Shown here one piece after another: positions 25,110 to 33,549 of a stretch of 64,000 nucleotides of DNA; within the stretch, counting starts at the first letter, position 1, and each line of letters begins with the position of its first letter. The notes under the pieces were generated by a model that had not been told where the DNA came from, made no database searches, and was given only the letters and a program-made list of their open reading frames with translations. The stretch is from positions 182,990-246,989 of the forward strand of contig JACKEY010000008.1 in NCBI GenBank assembly GCA_020632755.1, read 5' to 3'. The stretch comes from Alphaproteobacteria bacterium. GTDB taxonomy: Bacteria; Myxococcota_A; UBA796; UBA2385. Made by a program: the position numbers and the translations under genes.

Positions 25110-26087
25110 TCAGGCCAGCAGGCGCAGGGCGGGCTTCGGAGCCAGGGGGCGACCGGCCATGAACGACGCGAGTCCGTCGTCGCCCATGAACCGCCGCAGC
25201 CGCTTCGGCTCGGCCCGATCCAGATCGACCACGATGAGCGCGTCGACCACGTCCATGAAGTCGGGGTCCACGTTGAGCGAGAGCACCTCGGCGCCCATGC
25301 GCAGGTACTGCTTCAGCAGCACGGGGATGCCGCGGTCCTCGCGCTCGGCGACGGCCGCCGAGAGCGCACGCTCGTCCTGGATGCAGCGCCCCGCCAGCAG
25401 GTGGGCGGGGTCCAGGCGCAGCGGCGTGACCGGCTGCACGAAGGGCGCGAGGTCCTCGCGGGCGTGGTGGGCCAGCAGGTGTCCGGCCATCAGGCCGATG
25501 CTCTCGTCGCTGTAGCGGCGGTCGATGCTGACGGGGCCGATGAGCTTGCGGTACTGCGGCTGCTGCACCAGCCAGGCGCCGATGCCCTTCCACAGCACCG
25601 ACAGGGCGACCGGATCCCGCCAGGACTCGACGCGGACGAAGGACCGGCCGAGCTCGACGGCGGGGCCCATGGCGTCCAGGAAGGCGTCGTCGAAGCGCCA
25701 GAGGGTGCGCGTGTACAGACCGTGCACCCCGCGGGCCGCCGCGATGCGATCGGTGGGCCCCAGCCGGTAGGCGCCGACCACCGTCTGCGCGGTCGCGTGC
25801 CACAGCACCAGGTGGTCATACCACTCGTCGTAGCGGTCCAGATCGAGCTCCTTGCCGGACCCCTCGCCCACCGCACGGAAGGTGTGCTCCCGCAGGCGGC
25901 CGAGCTCCCACAGGATCCCCGGCGCCTGGTGGGCCTGCACGCACCAGACCTCGAAGTCCCGGTGCACCGCCAGCAGCTGATCGTCGGGCAGCTGGGCGAT
26001 CTCGTGGGCGAGGAGGGCCGAGGGCATCGGCGCGGCGACCGGGGGGAGCGGTGCCGGGATGTCCAGGATGGCGGAGGAGGGCTCCAT
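25110..26087 (-). CDS. GNAT-fold N-acyltransferase (OlsB / hemolysin-like)
   Basis: 325 aa from the ATG at 26087, which follows GGAG at a good distance; an upstream in-frame ATG at 26264 would add a low-quality Arg/Pro-rich leader and is rejected. The pattern matches the family of ornithine or lyso-lipid N-acyltransferases: GAYRLGPTD, the GLYTRTLWRFDDAFL region, ELGRSFVRVESWRDP, LWKGIGAWL, LIGPVSID, then VLLKQYLRMGAEVLSL and DFMDVVDALIVVDL at the C-terminus. These enzymes move a 3-hydroxyacyl or acyl group from ACP to an amine, as in ornithine-lipid synthesis. No partner olsA is adjacent. It forms a two-gene unit with the M14 gene. A lipid role fits the neighbourhood but the acceptor is unknown. 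Confidence 0.83.
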   Translation of the reverse strand: MEPSSAILDIPAPLPPVAAPMPSALLAHEIAQLPDDQLLAVHRDFEVWCVQAHQAPGILWELGRLREHTFRAVGEGSGKELDLDRYDEWYDHLVLWHATAQTVVGAYRLGPTDRIAAARGVHGLYTRTLWRFDDAFLDAMGPAVELGRSFVRVESWRDPVALSVLWKGIGAWLVQQPQYRKLIGPVSIDRRYSDESIGLMAGHLLAHHAREDLAPFVQPVTPLRLDPAHLLAGRCIQDERALSAAVAEREDRGIPVLLKQYLRMGAEVLSLNVDPDFMDVVDALIVVDLDRAEPKRLRRFMGDDGLASFMAGRPLAPKPALRLLA

Positions 26088-26311
26088 GGGGGACTCCGGG
26101 GGAGGGGGATCCCGCGGGGTCTCCGCAGGCGCACACCGTCGTCCGCCGAGGTGACGACCCGTCGACCATGGAGGAGAAAGGGGGAGAATCCGGCGTGACG
26201 GACCCGATCCCGCCCTGCGGGACGACAGCGCGAGAACGGTGCCTGGACGACGCCGATCCGTCACACGAACGAGGGACTGTCCTCGACCGTGCGACAGAGA
26301 CCGGAGGACGA
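26088..26311. promoter_or_regulatory. divergent intergenic region
   Basis: 224 bp between the OlsB-like gene (minus) and the hydrolase gene (plus), so promoters for both must lie here. I find no convincing -35/-10 boxes, sigma-54 site or long inverted repeat. Its right end holds the Shine-Dalgarno GGAGG of the hydrolase gene. Confidence 0.4.
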
Positions 26312-27358
26312 ATGCGCACCTGGAGCCGCGCCGCCCGCTTCATCATCGGATCCAGCCTGCAGCGCGCCGGCGCCACCCGGTGCCACGACGCCCCCCTGCC
26401 GGTCGGCGACGAGCTGCTGCCCGCCCACGTCTACGCACCCGCCGATGCCGGCACCCGTGTGCGCGGCACCCTGCTGTTCGTGCACGGCATGACCCTGCGC
26501 GGCCACCGCGACCCGCGCCAGGTCCAGGCCTGCCGCGCCCTGGCCGGGGCCGGCTACCGCGTGGTCAGTCCCCACCTGCCGGCCGTGGCGCGCGCCGAGA
26601 TCGACCCGACCACCGTGACCCGCATCCGACACGCCATCACCGCCGTGGCCGATCGCCCCGAGCTCTGTCCGGACGGCCAGCTCGGCCTGTTCAGTGCATC
26701 CTTCTCGGCGTCGATGTGCCTGCTGGCCACCGCCGACCCGCGGATCGCACGCCACGTGTCCGCCACCTGCGCCTTGGGTCCGTACGCAGATCTCCACGCT
26801 TGTCTCCGATTCGTCATGGAGGATCCGACCGCCGACCCCTACGGGCGGCTGGTGGTGTTCGCGAACCTGGTCGAGCGGGCCATCGGCGAGCGCCCTGCGG
26901 TCCGGCACGCCCTGTTCACAGCCATCGCCGACGACAGCCTGTCGCGCGAGGTGCCGCAGCTGCCCCAGGTCCGCGAAGCGCTGTCGCGAGCGGACGAGGC
27001 CATCGTGCACGCCGTGCTGCACGACCTGGACTGGTGCCGCGAGACCTGCGCGCGCATCCTGGATGCGTCCCCGGACCTAGTCGAGGCGCTCGATGTGCTG
27101 CCCGTCGTGGACCGCCTCCAGACCCCGGTGGCCCTGGTGCACGGGGCCGACGACGACGTCATCCCGGCCGACCACAGCCGTCGGCTGCACGACGCGCTGG
27201 GCGCCGCGGGCGTGCCGAGTCGCCTCGAGCTCACCCCGCTCATCAGCCACGGGGACCAGACCTGGGGCCTGCGCTCGGCGACGCACGCGCTGTCGCTGGT
27301 CGACGCCTTCGCGTGGTTCTTCCGGCAGGTCGAGGAGCGGGGGCGGGTGGCGGCGTAG
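26312..27358 (+). CDS. alpha/beta hydrolase (dienelactone hydrolase-like) with unusual nucleophile elbow
   Basis: 348 aa from ATG 26312 after GGAGG at 4 nt. The fold is supported by LLFVHGMTLRGHRD (oxyanion strand and loop), an acid in VHGADDDVIPADHS and a C-terminal His in ISHGDQTWG. The nucleophile elbow reads LFSASFSAS around Ser130, where the family expects GxSxG; both flanking Gly are Ser. It may still be active, as small residues suffice at these sites, or it may have lost activity. No signal peptide. The substrate is unknown. Confidence 0.8.
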   Translation: MRTWSRAARFIIGSSLQRAGATRCHDAPLPVGDELLPAHVYAPADAGTRVRGTLLFVHGMTLRGHRDPRQVQACRALAGAGYRVVSPHLPAVARAEIDPTTVTRIRHAITAVADRPELCPDGQLGLFSASFSASMCLLATADPRIARHVSATCALGPYADLHACLRFVMEDPTADPYGRLVVFANLVERAIGERPAVRHALFTAIADDSLSREVPQLPQVREALSRADEAIVHAVLHDLDWCRETCARILDASPDLVEALDVLPVVDRLQTPVALVHGADDDVIPADHSRRLHDALGAAGVPSRLELTPLISHGDQTWGLRSATHALSLVDAFAWFFRQVEERGRVAA

Positions 27359-27514
27359 TCCCCTGTTCCCGGGCCTTGCCGACAGGTGCGTGACCTCGTC
27401 GCCGCACCCCTCCTCCGCGCATTGCGTCCGGGCACGACCGAACCGATCAACCAGTCCCTCCAGGGTAGAGTACCTCCTGTGGGACACCTTCCCCGAGTCA
27501 CCACCCGACTGGCT

Positions 27515-28642
27515 ATGAGCAATCGCCTCCATGCCGCGGCGTTCATCGCGCTCCCTGGGATCTGGGCGTGCAACAGCGGGGCCAGGCCGACCATCGAGTT
27601 CTCGAAGCTCAGCGAAGTGGTGATCGGCCCCAACCCTCGGTCGATCTCGGTGGCGGACATCGACGAAGACGGATGCCTCGACTTCGCCGTGGCGGTCGGG
27701 TCTGCTCCCATCGCCGCCGTCGTGGCGGGGCGATGCGGCGACGGGCTGGGCCCGATCACAGAGCTCGACCTCGTCGCTTGGCCGGACCGAGTGGCGCTCG
27801 GGGACTTCGACGGAGACGGAGCGGTCGATCTGGTCGTCGCCCCGGGGGACTTCGACAATCTGGAGTGGTTCCGCAACGAAGCGGGTCTGCTCGGGCCGTC
27901 ATCGACGGCGAGCCCGACCGCCGTCAACCTCAACGCGATGCACAGTGCGGACATCGACGAAGACGGCAGAGACGACATCGTCGGATACGACCTCGGAGTT
28001 CCGGGGGCATGGACCTGGATCCAGAGCATGGTCGAGGGCCCGTTCGGAGCAAGCCAGAGGGTGGAGACAGATGATGGCGAGTTCCGCGAGGTGGCCGCTG
28101 CAGACGTGGACGGAGACGGATGGCTCGACCTCACCGGCATCACCTGGTCGACTGGAGGCGTCGCCGTGGCGCGCGCCAGCGGGCCGGGCGTCTTCGGAGA
28201 AGCACTCATCGCGAACGTCGATCTCCTCTTGACCGGCCACACCCTCCTCGACATCGACGGCGATGGGGACCTGGAGATCGCTGCTGGCGGCACCCAGGGC
28301 CTCGACCTCATGCGCCAGGGTCCGCGCACCCTCGTCTTGCTCGACCCGGAAGACAGCAGCGTGCACGAGCTGTTCCGCCAGGAGCTGGACGCCTGGGGCT
28401 TCGAGTCCGGCGATCTGGATGGCGACGGCTTCGACGACCTGCTCGTCGCCGGCTGGGACGGAGACGTCTCCCTGATGCAGTCCCTGGGTGACGGCACCTT
28501 CACCGAGGCCGAGCAGGTTGCGGAAGCCAGCCTCGCGGCAGACATCGTCGTTGCCCAGCTCGACGGCCGCGGCCCCCTCGACTTCGCCTTGGTCGACAAC
28601 CACCGCGGGACGATGTCGCTGTACCTGGGCGAGTACCGCTGA
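27515..28642 (+). CDS. VCBS/FG-GAP repeat lipoprotein
   Basis: 375 aa from ATG 27515, chosen because it starts a signal peptide with lipobox IWAC (MSNRLHAAAFIALPGIWAC, Cys19). Repeated calcium-loop patterns define a beta-propeller of about seven blades: DIDEDGCLDFAVAV, DFDGDGAVDLVVAP, DVDGDGWLDLTGI, DLDGDGFDDLLVAGW. The product is a lipid-anchored extracytoplasmic propeller. Unlike its neighbours it lacks the acidic spacer and seems slightly less GC-rich. It faces the metallophosphoesterase gene with a 25-bp gap. Confidence 0.85.
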   Translation: MSNRLHAAAFIALPGIWACNSGARPTIEFSKLSEVVIGPNPRSISVADIDEDGCLDFAVAVGSAPIAAVVAGRCGDGLGPITELDLVAWPDRVALGDFDGDGAVDLVVAPGDFDNLEWFRNEAGLLGPSSTASPTAVNLNAMHSADIDEDGRDDIVGYDLGVPGAWTWIQSMVEGPFGASQRVETDDGEFREVAAADVDGDGWLDLTGITWSTGGVAVARASGPGVFGEALIANVDLLLTGHTLLDIDGDGDLEIAAGGTQGLDLMRQGPRTLVLLDPEDSSVHELFRQELDAWGFESGDLDGDGFDDLLVAGWDGDVSLMQSLGDGTFTEAEQVAEASLAADIVVAQLDGRGPLDFALVDNHRGTMSLYLGEYR

Positions 28643-28667
28643 GGCGAACCCGGGACGGGCCAGCGCA

Positions 28668-29753
28668 TCAGAACGAACAGTCCCCCAGCTCCGCCGGATC
28701 GCTCGGATCCGGGCCGATCTCACCGTCGTACACCCAGGTGTCCGCGCAGGTGGTCGACCAGACGGGCTTGTCGTAGTCCAGGATCTCGTAGCCGGCGCCG
28801 TACTGGCTGGTGTCGACGGTCTCGCCGGGCTGGAATTCGACCACCCAGAAGTTGTCGTCGTCGTAGCGGGTGGCGGCGATGACGATGTGCGGGAAGGGGT
28901 TGGCGTCGCCGGCGTCGATCCAGCGGTGGGTGTGGCCGGCCATCATCATCTCGACGTTGTCGTGGCGGGCCAGGACGGTGCCCAGGTCGGGGTTGCCGTC
29001 GCCGGGCTGCTCGTCGATCTTCGTGCTGTAGATCGGGTGGTGGGTCATGAAGAAGGTCGGCTTGCCGTCGGACAGGAGCCCGTCGATCCACGCCAGCTGC
29101 TCGGCGCCGTAGCTGGACAGGCCGGTCGCGCAGCCATCACCCAGGGCGTCCCAGGTGGGCCCCAGCATGCCGTTGCCCAAGATGAACCGCCAGCCGCCGT
29201 GATCGACGACCTGGTAGGGCGGCTGGGCGAAGAAGGCGTCGAACAGGGTGTTCGACAGCTCGCGGTCGACGGCGATGCTGTGGTCGGACTGGGTCTTCAC
29301 GACCTCCGGGGCGTGCCCGCAGTCGACGTCGTAGTCGTGGTTGCCCCAGGCCAGGTAGAGCGGCGGCTGCAGCTCGCCGAGGATCTCCTGGGTGCGGCTG
29401 AACACGGTGTCGTGGTCCTGGTACCAGGACAGCTCGCTCGACCAGTAGGGCGCGTGCATGACGTCGCCCAGGATGAAGACCATGTCGGGGGCGGGGTCGA
29501 GGGCGTTGATCTTGTCGACCACCGAGCGCAGCCGGTCGGGGGTCTTCATGATGCTCTCGTTGTCGACGCCGTCGCTCTCGCTGCAGCACTCGTACTGGGG
29601 CGAGATGACGTGGGTGTCGGCGATGAAGACGGCGCGGAAGGAGGAGGCGCCGGCGCCGCTGTCGGCGCCGTCCGTGCCGGCGTCGGTGGCCCCGTCGCCG
29701 CCCGGCGGGTCGGTCGATGCGCAGGCGAGGAGCAGCAGGAGTGACAGGTGCAC
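28668..29753 (-). CDS. metallophosphoesterase lipoprotein
   Basis: 361 aa from GTG 29753, which follows GGGGGA and begins a neat lipoprotein signal (VHLSLLLLLAC, Cys11); an ATG at 29780 is possible but has no Shine-Dalgarno. An acidic spacer (TDAGTDGADSGAG) leads to a calcineurin-like phosphoesterase domain with all metal motifs: ADTHV, GDVMH, GNHDYD, MTHHP and GHTHRW. It should hydrolyse phosphoesters outside the cytoplasm with two metal ions. Five or so Cys in the domain may form disulphides. The divergent SixA-like gene starts 65 bp away. Confidence 0.88.
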   Translation of the reverse strand: MHLSLLLLLACASTDPPGGDGATDAGTDGADSGAGASSFRAVFIADTHVISPQYECCSESDGVDNESIMKTPDRLRSVVDKINALDPAPDMVFILGDVMHAPYWSSELSWYQDHDTVFSRTQEILGELQPPLYLAWGNHDYDVDCGHAPEVVKTQSDHSIAVDRELSNTLFDAFFAQPPYQVVDHGGWRFILGNGMLGPTWDALGDGCATGLSSYGAEQLAWIDGLLSDGKPTFFMTHHPIYSTKIDEQPGDGNPDLGTVLARHDNVEMMMAGHTHRWIDAGDANPFPHIVIAATRYDDDNFWVVEFQPGETVDTSQYGAGYEILDYDKPVWSTTCADTWVYDGEIGPDPSDPAELGDCSF

Positions 29754-29817
29754 GGGTCCCCCGGAGTTGGCGGCCACCATAGCGCCGGGACTGGATAGGT
29801 GTCCGTCGGAGGGTCGG

Positions 29818-30318
29818 ATGCGACGACGACTGGTGCTCATGCGGCACGCCAAGAGCTCCTGGGACAGCGCGGCGGACGGCGATCACGGACGGCCGCTGAA
29901 CGAGCGCGGGCGCCAGGACGCACCGCGCATGGCCCGCTGGCTGGCCGACCAGGGCTGGGCCCCGGACGCCGTGCTGTGCAGCACCGCCACCCGGACCCGC
30001 CAGACCTGGGCCCTCGCCGCGCCGCACCTCGGGGCCGGCATCCCGGTGCGCTTCCAGGACCGCCTCTACCTGGCCGGCCTGGGCGCCCTGCAGGACTCCT
30101 CCCGCGACTGGGACCCGGACTGGACCACCGTGCTCGCCCTCGGCCACAACTCCGGCTGGGAAGACGCGGCCAGCCGCCTCTCCGGCCAGTCCATCGGCAT
30201 GGCCACCGCGGCCTGCGTCCTCCTCGAAGCCACCGCGCCCTCCTGGGAAGCCGCCCTCGAGCAGGGCTGGCGCCTCGTCGGCGCGATGCGACCCAAGCTC
30301 CTCCCGGACGACCTCTGA
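29818..30318 (+). CDS. SixA-like phosphohistidine phosphatase
   Basis: 166 aa from ATG 29818, preceded by GGAGGG. It belongs to the histidine phosphatase superfamily: the N-terminal LVLMRHAKSSWD gives the RHG-type phosphohistidine site (His10), STATRTRQTW the second Arg, and LALGHNSGWE the second His. The short length is that of SixA, which strips phosphate from histidine phosphotransfer domains; other small phosphatases share the fold. Its stop overlaps the next start (TGATG), so the two are translationally coupled. Confidence 0.88.
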   Translation: MRRRLVLMRHAKSSWDSAADGDHGRPLNERGRQDAPRMARWLADQGWAPDAVLCSTATRTRQTWALAAPHLGAGIPVRFQDRLYLAGLGALQDSSRDWDPDWTTVLALGHNSGWEDAASRLSGQSIGMATAACVLLEATAPSWEAALEQGWRLVGAMRPKLLPDDL

Positions 30319-33300
30319 TGCCGCTGCTCCCCTCGCTCCTCCTCCCCCTCGCCCTGACCGCCTGCACGGGGGGCGAGAAGCCGACCCCGGCCGACGACAC
30401 GGGCGCGCCCGAGGACGGCGAGCGGTCCTGGCAGGTGGTCACCGACCTGGGGGAGGAAGCCCGCTCCCTGCTCGTCGACGGGGATCGGCTGCTGGCCATC
30501 GTCGACAACGAGGTCTGGGAGTCGCCGGACGGCACGTCCTGGCTGGCCGTGCCCTCGACGGGGCTCCCCGACGGCGAGCTCACCTGGCTCGGCGCCGTCC
30601 CCGGCGGCGACGGCAGCCTGCTGGCCCACGTGCACGGCCACGGCATGGTGCGCTTCGACGGCACGCGCTGGGCGGACGTGGCGAGTCCCCCGGCCAGCGC
30701 GCTGATCAGCGGGCTGAACCCCCGGGCGGCGCCGGTGCCCTTCGATCTGGCGGTCGGCGACGACGACTCCCTGTGGCTGGCGGCGGCGGCCGGCCTGTTC
30801 CGGTCCACCGACGGCGGCGCCAGCTGGGGCCCGGTGAACGCGCTGTCGGACGCGGGCTTCAACATCCTGTTCGCCGGCGTGGACGCCCGCGACGGCCAGG
30901 TCGCGGCCACGGCCTTCCGGCCGGCGGGCGTGCTGCCGAACGCCTACGCCGGGCTGCTGACGGCTGGGGTCTTCTGGTCCGACGACGGCGGCGACAGCTG
31001 GTCCGAAGCCGACCCCGACCTGGCCACCCGCTACCCGGTGGACGTCGCCTTCGACGCCGACGGGGGCCTGTGGCTGGCGACCCAGGACGAAGGCCTGCTG
31101 CGGCGGGACGGCGACGCCTGGATCTCCGCCGGCGGGCCGGTGGACGCGCTCGGACTGTCCTTCGACGACGACGGCGGACTGTCCGTGCTGTCCGGCACCC
31201 AGGGCATCTGGCGGCTGGCCGACGGGGAGTGGACGCAGGCGGGCACGGGACCGATGGTCGCCGTGGCCGGGGACCACGCCCTCGGCCTGGACGGCACCCT
31301 GTACGCGCTCCAGGACGGTGCGGGCACAGCCCCCCCGGCGGCGGGCGGCGCCACGGTCTACGTGGCTGTGTCCATGCACGGCAACCTGTACCACTCCTAC
31401 CGGGGCGACACCGTCGACGACGACGGCTTCGGCCTGGACCTGGACGTGATGCGGGACACGCTGACCTGGCTGTCCGAGCGGCCGGAAGTGCACGCCGACT
31501 GGGACTTCGACAACTACTGGTCCACCGACACCTGGATGCAGGAACACGGTGCGGACATCATCGAGGGCGTCGCCGCCCGCGTGGACAGTGGCGCCGACGA
31601 CGTGCGGCTGATGTCGTGGAACAACGGCGCGATGTCGGCCCACACCCGCGACGAGTTCGACGTGGCCATCGGCCGCGCCTGGGACAGCAACCGGACCTGG
31701 TTCTCCGAAGTCGTGCCCGGCGTGCAGCCCCAGGAGTGCATGTTCACGCCGGAACACATCCCCTGGTACGTCGGCCAGGGCGTCGAGTGGATCACCCTGT
31801 TCAACTCGGCCACCGGCTTCACCGCGCTGCGGCCCGAGCTGGCGCTTCCCGACGACGCGTGGACGAACCCGTCCACCATCACCTACGACGGCGCGTCCAT
31901 GGCGGTGGTCCCGGTCTACCACCACGCCGATCTGCTGGATCACGGTGGCCTGCGCGGCTGGGTCCGCAAGCTGCACCAGGCCCACAGCGAAGACCAGCTG
32001 CTGGTGATCCACTTCGACGCCGACGCCGAGAGCTGGGAGGCCTTCGGCGGCGAGCTCGACGCCCTGGACGGACTGGACTTCGTCGCCTACACGACCATCC
32101 AGGACTACCTGGACGATCACCCGGCGACCGTGGACAGTCCGCTGCCCTACGACATGGCCGACGGCAGCGGCGACGGCTACCAGTCCTGGGCCGAGAAGAC
32201 GTTCAACCACGAGATCGCGACCACCATCGCCCAGGGCCGCGAGGTCGAGGCCGCCGCCCGCGCCATCGCGCCCGAGGACCTGGACGTCGACGCCCTGCTG
32301 GAAGCGGGACTGCCCGACCGGCTGCTGGCACTGTCCACGACCAACTTCGGCCTGGCGGCACCGGACCTGCACGAAGACCGCATGGCGTCGGCCCGTGCCT
32401 ACGCCGGCGGCGCCCTGGACGCGGCCTGGTCGGCCCTGGCACTGGCCGAGTCCAAGCGCCCCGCGGCCGACGCGCAGGTGCTGGTCACCAACGTGACCCA
32501 GACCCCCGGCACCGCCCTGGTCGAGCTGACGGTCGAGGTGCCGGCCAGCGCGTGGACCGGCCCCCAGGCCGTCGCCCTGTGGGACGAAGCCGACGCCCCC
32601 CTGCCCGTGGCCGTGACCGGCGTGGACGACGCCGGGGACCCGGTCCTGGTCGATCTGGCGCTGGTGGTGGCGCTCACCGCCGGCGAGCAGCGACGGTTCA
32701 CCTGGGGCCTGGACGAAGCCGCGGCCGTGAACGGGGCCGTCGACAACACCGTCCTGACCGAGGACCTGTCGCTGGACACGCCGTTCACCGAGTGCCTGGG
32801 CGTCGGCGCCACCGGCAGCGCGACCGACACCGGGGACTTCGCCTGGCCCGATGCCCGCGACGTCGTCGCCACGCGCACGGAAGCCTGGGATCTGTCCTTG
32901 TGCGATGCCGCGGGCGGGGTCCAGTGGACCCTGTCCACCTTCGACGGACTGCCCGGCGTGGTCGTCCAGGTCGACGCGGCCTTCGCCGACACGGACGCCC
33001 GGCTGGACGCCGAGAGCGTCGCCCTGTCGCCCATCCTGTGCGACGACGGCGCCGACACCCTGCGCTGGCGCACCATGGGGGGTGCGGTGCACGAGCGCGC
33101 CGTGCGCCAGGACACGCCCAGCTGGAACGGCCAGGTCGTCGCCAGCTGGGCCGAGGTGCAGTGTGGCGACGGCAGCGTCCGCCAGCTGTCGCACCGGGTG
33201 GCCGAGCGCACCAGCCTGGCCATGCTGCCGATGCGCACCCTGGGCCAGGACGCGGTGCTCGCGCCGCTCGGCACCCTGTGGGGCTCGGCCCCGCCGCACG

Positions 33301-33506
33301 ACAACCGCCTGACCGGCGGACACGGCATGGCCGACGTGGTGACCGAGATCATCGGCAGCCAGTTCCGGCCCGCCGCGCCCGACTGGACCGGCGCGACCGT
33401 GTCCTACCGGCTGCTGCTGGGCACCGACGCCCTGCCCGTGGACGAAGGCACCCTGGAACTGTTCGCCCACCCGCCGCACGTCCAGGTCGGCGCCTTCGAC
33501 GGCTGA
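30318..33506 (+). CDS. large lipoprotein: Asp-box propeller fused to a glycoside-hydrolase-like domain
   Basis: 1062 aa. Lipoprotein signal MPLLPSLLLPLALTAC with Cys16, short acidic spacer. Residues 35-340 form a YCF48/BNR-type propeller with two clear Asp boxes, FRSTDGGASW (about 160) and FWSDDGGDSW (about 218). From about 348 a catalytic-looking domain begins with YVAVSMHGNLYHSYRGDT, followed by DWDFDNYWSTDTW, MSWNNGAMSAHTRDEF, MFTPEHIPWY and VIHFDADAESW; the order of His, Asp and Glu motifs recalls the GH57/GH38 seven-stranded barrels, but the match is only suggestive. The C-terminal 350 residues are beta-rich. Probably a surface carbohydrate-active protein. The start overlaps the stop of the SixA-like gene by one base. 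Confidence 0.7.
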   Translation: MPLLPSLLLPLALTACTGGEKPTPADDTGAPEDGERSWQVVTDLGEEARSLLVDGDRLLAIVDNEVWESPDGTSWLAVPSTGLPDGELTWLGAVPGGDGSLLAHVHGHGMVRFDGTRWADVASPPASALISGLNPRAAPVPFDLAVGDDDSLWLAAAAGLFRSTDGGASWGPVNALSDAGFNILFAGVDARDGQVAATAFRPAGVLPNAYAGLLTAGVFWSDDGGDSWSEADPDLATRYPVDVAFDADGGLWLATQDEGLLRRDGDAWISAGGPVDALGLSFDDDGGLSVLSGTQGIWRLADGEWTQAGTGPMVAVAGDHALGLDGTLYALQDGAGTAPPAAGGATVYVAVSMHGNLYHSYRGDTVDDDGFGLDLDVMRDTLTWLSERPEVHADWDFDNYWSTDTWMQEHGADIIEGVAARVDSGADDVRLMSWNNGAMSAHTRDEFDVAIGRAWDSNRTWFSEVVPGVQPQECMFTPEHIPWYVGQGVEWITLFNSATGFTALRPELALPDDAWTNPSTITYDGASMAVVPVYHHADLLDHGGLRGWVRKLHQAHSEDQLLVIHFDADAESWEAFGGELDALDGLDFVAYTTIQDYLDDHPATVDSPLPYDMADGSGDGYQSWAEKTFNHEIATTIAQGREVEAAARAIAPEDLDVDALLEAGLPDRLLALSTTNFGLAAPDLHEDRMASARAYAGGALDAAWSALALAESKRPAADAQVLVTNVTQTPGTALVELTVEVPASAWTGPQAVALWDEADAPLPVAVTGVDDAGDPVLVDLALVVALTAGEQRRFTWGLDEAAAVNGAVDNTVLTEDLSLDTPFTECLGVGATGSATDTGDFAWPDARDVVATRTEAWDLSLCDAAGGVQWTLSTFDGLPGVVVQVDAAFADTDARLDAESVALSPILCDDGADTLRWRTMGGAVHERAVRQDTPSWNGQVVASWAEVQCGDGSVRQLSHRVAERTSLAMLPMRTLGQDAVLAPLGTLWGSAPPHDNRLTGGHGMADVVTEIIGSQFRPAAPDWTGATVSYRLLLGTDALPVDEGTLELFAHPPHVQVGAFDG

Positions 33507-33549
33507 GCACTGGTAGGATCGCGCGGTCCCCCGAGACCCGGGTCCGTCG

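Noticed and set aside
26088..26264. N-terminal extension of the OlsB-like protein from an upstream ATG
   Set aside because: The added residues are Arg/Pro/Ser-rich with no family match; the ATG at 26087 has a Shine-Dalgarno.
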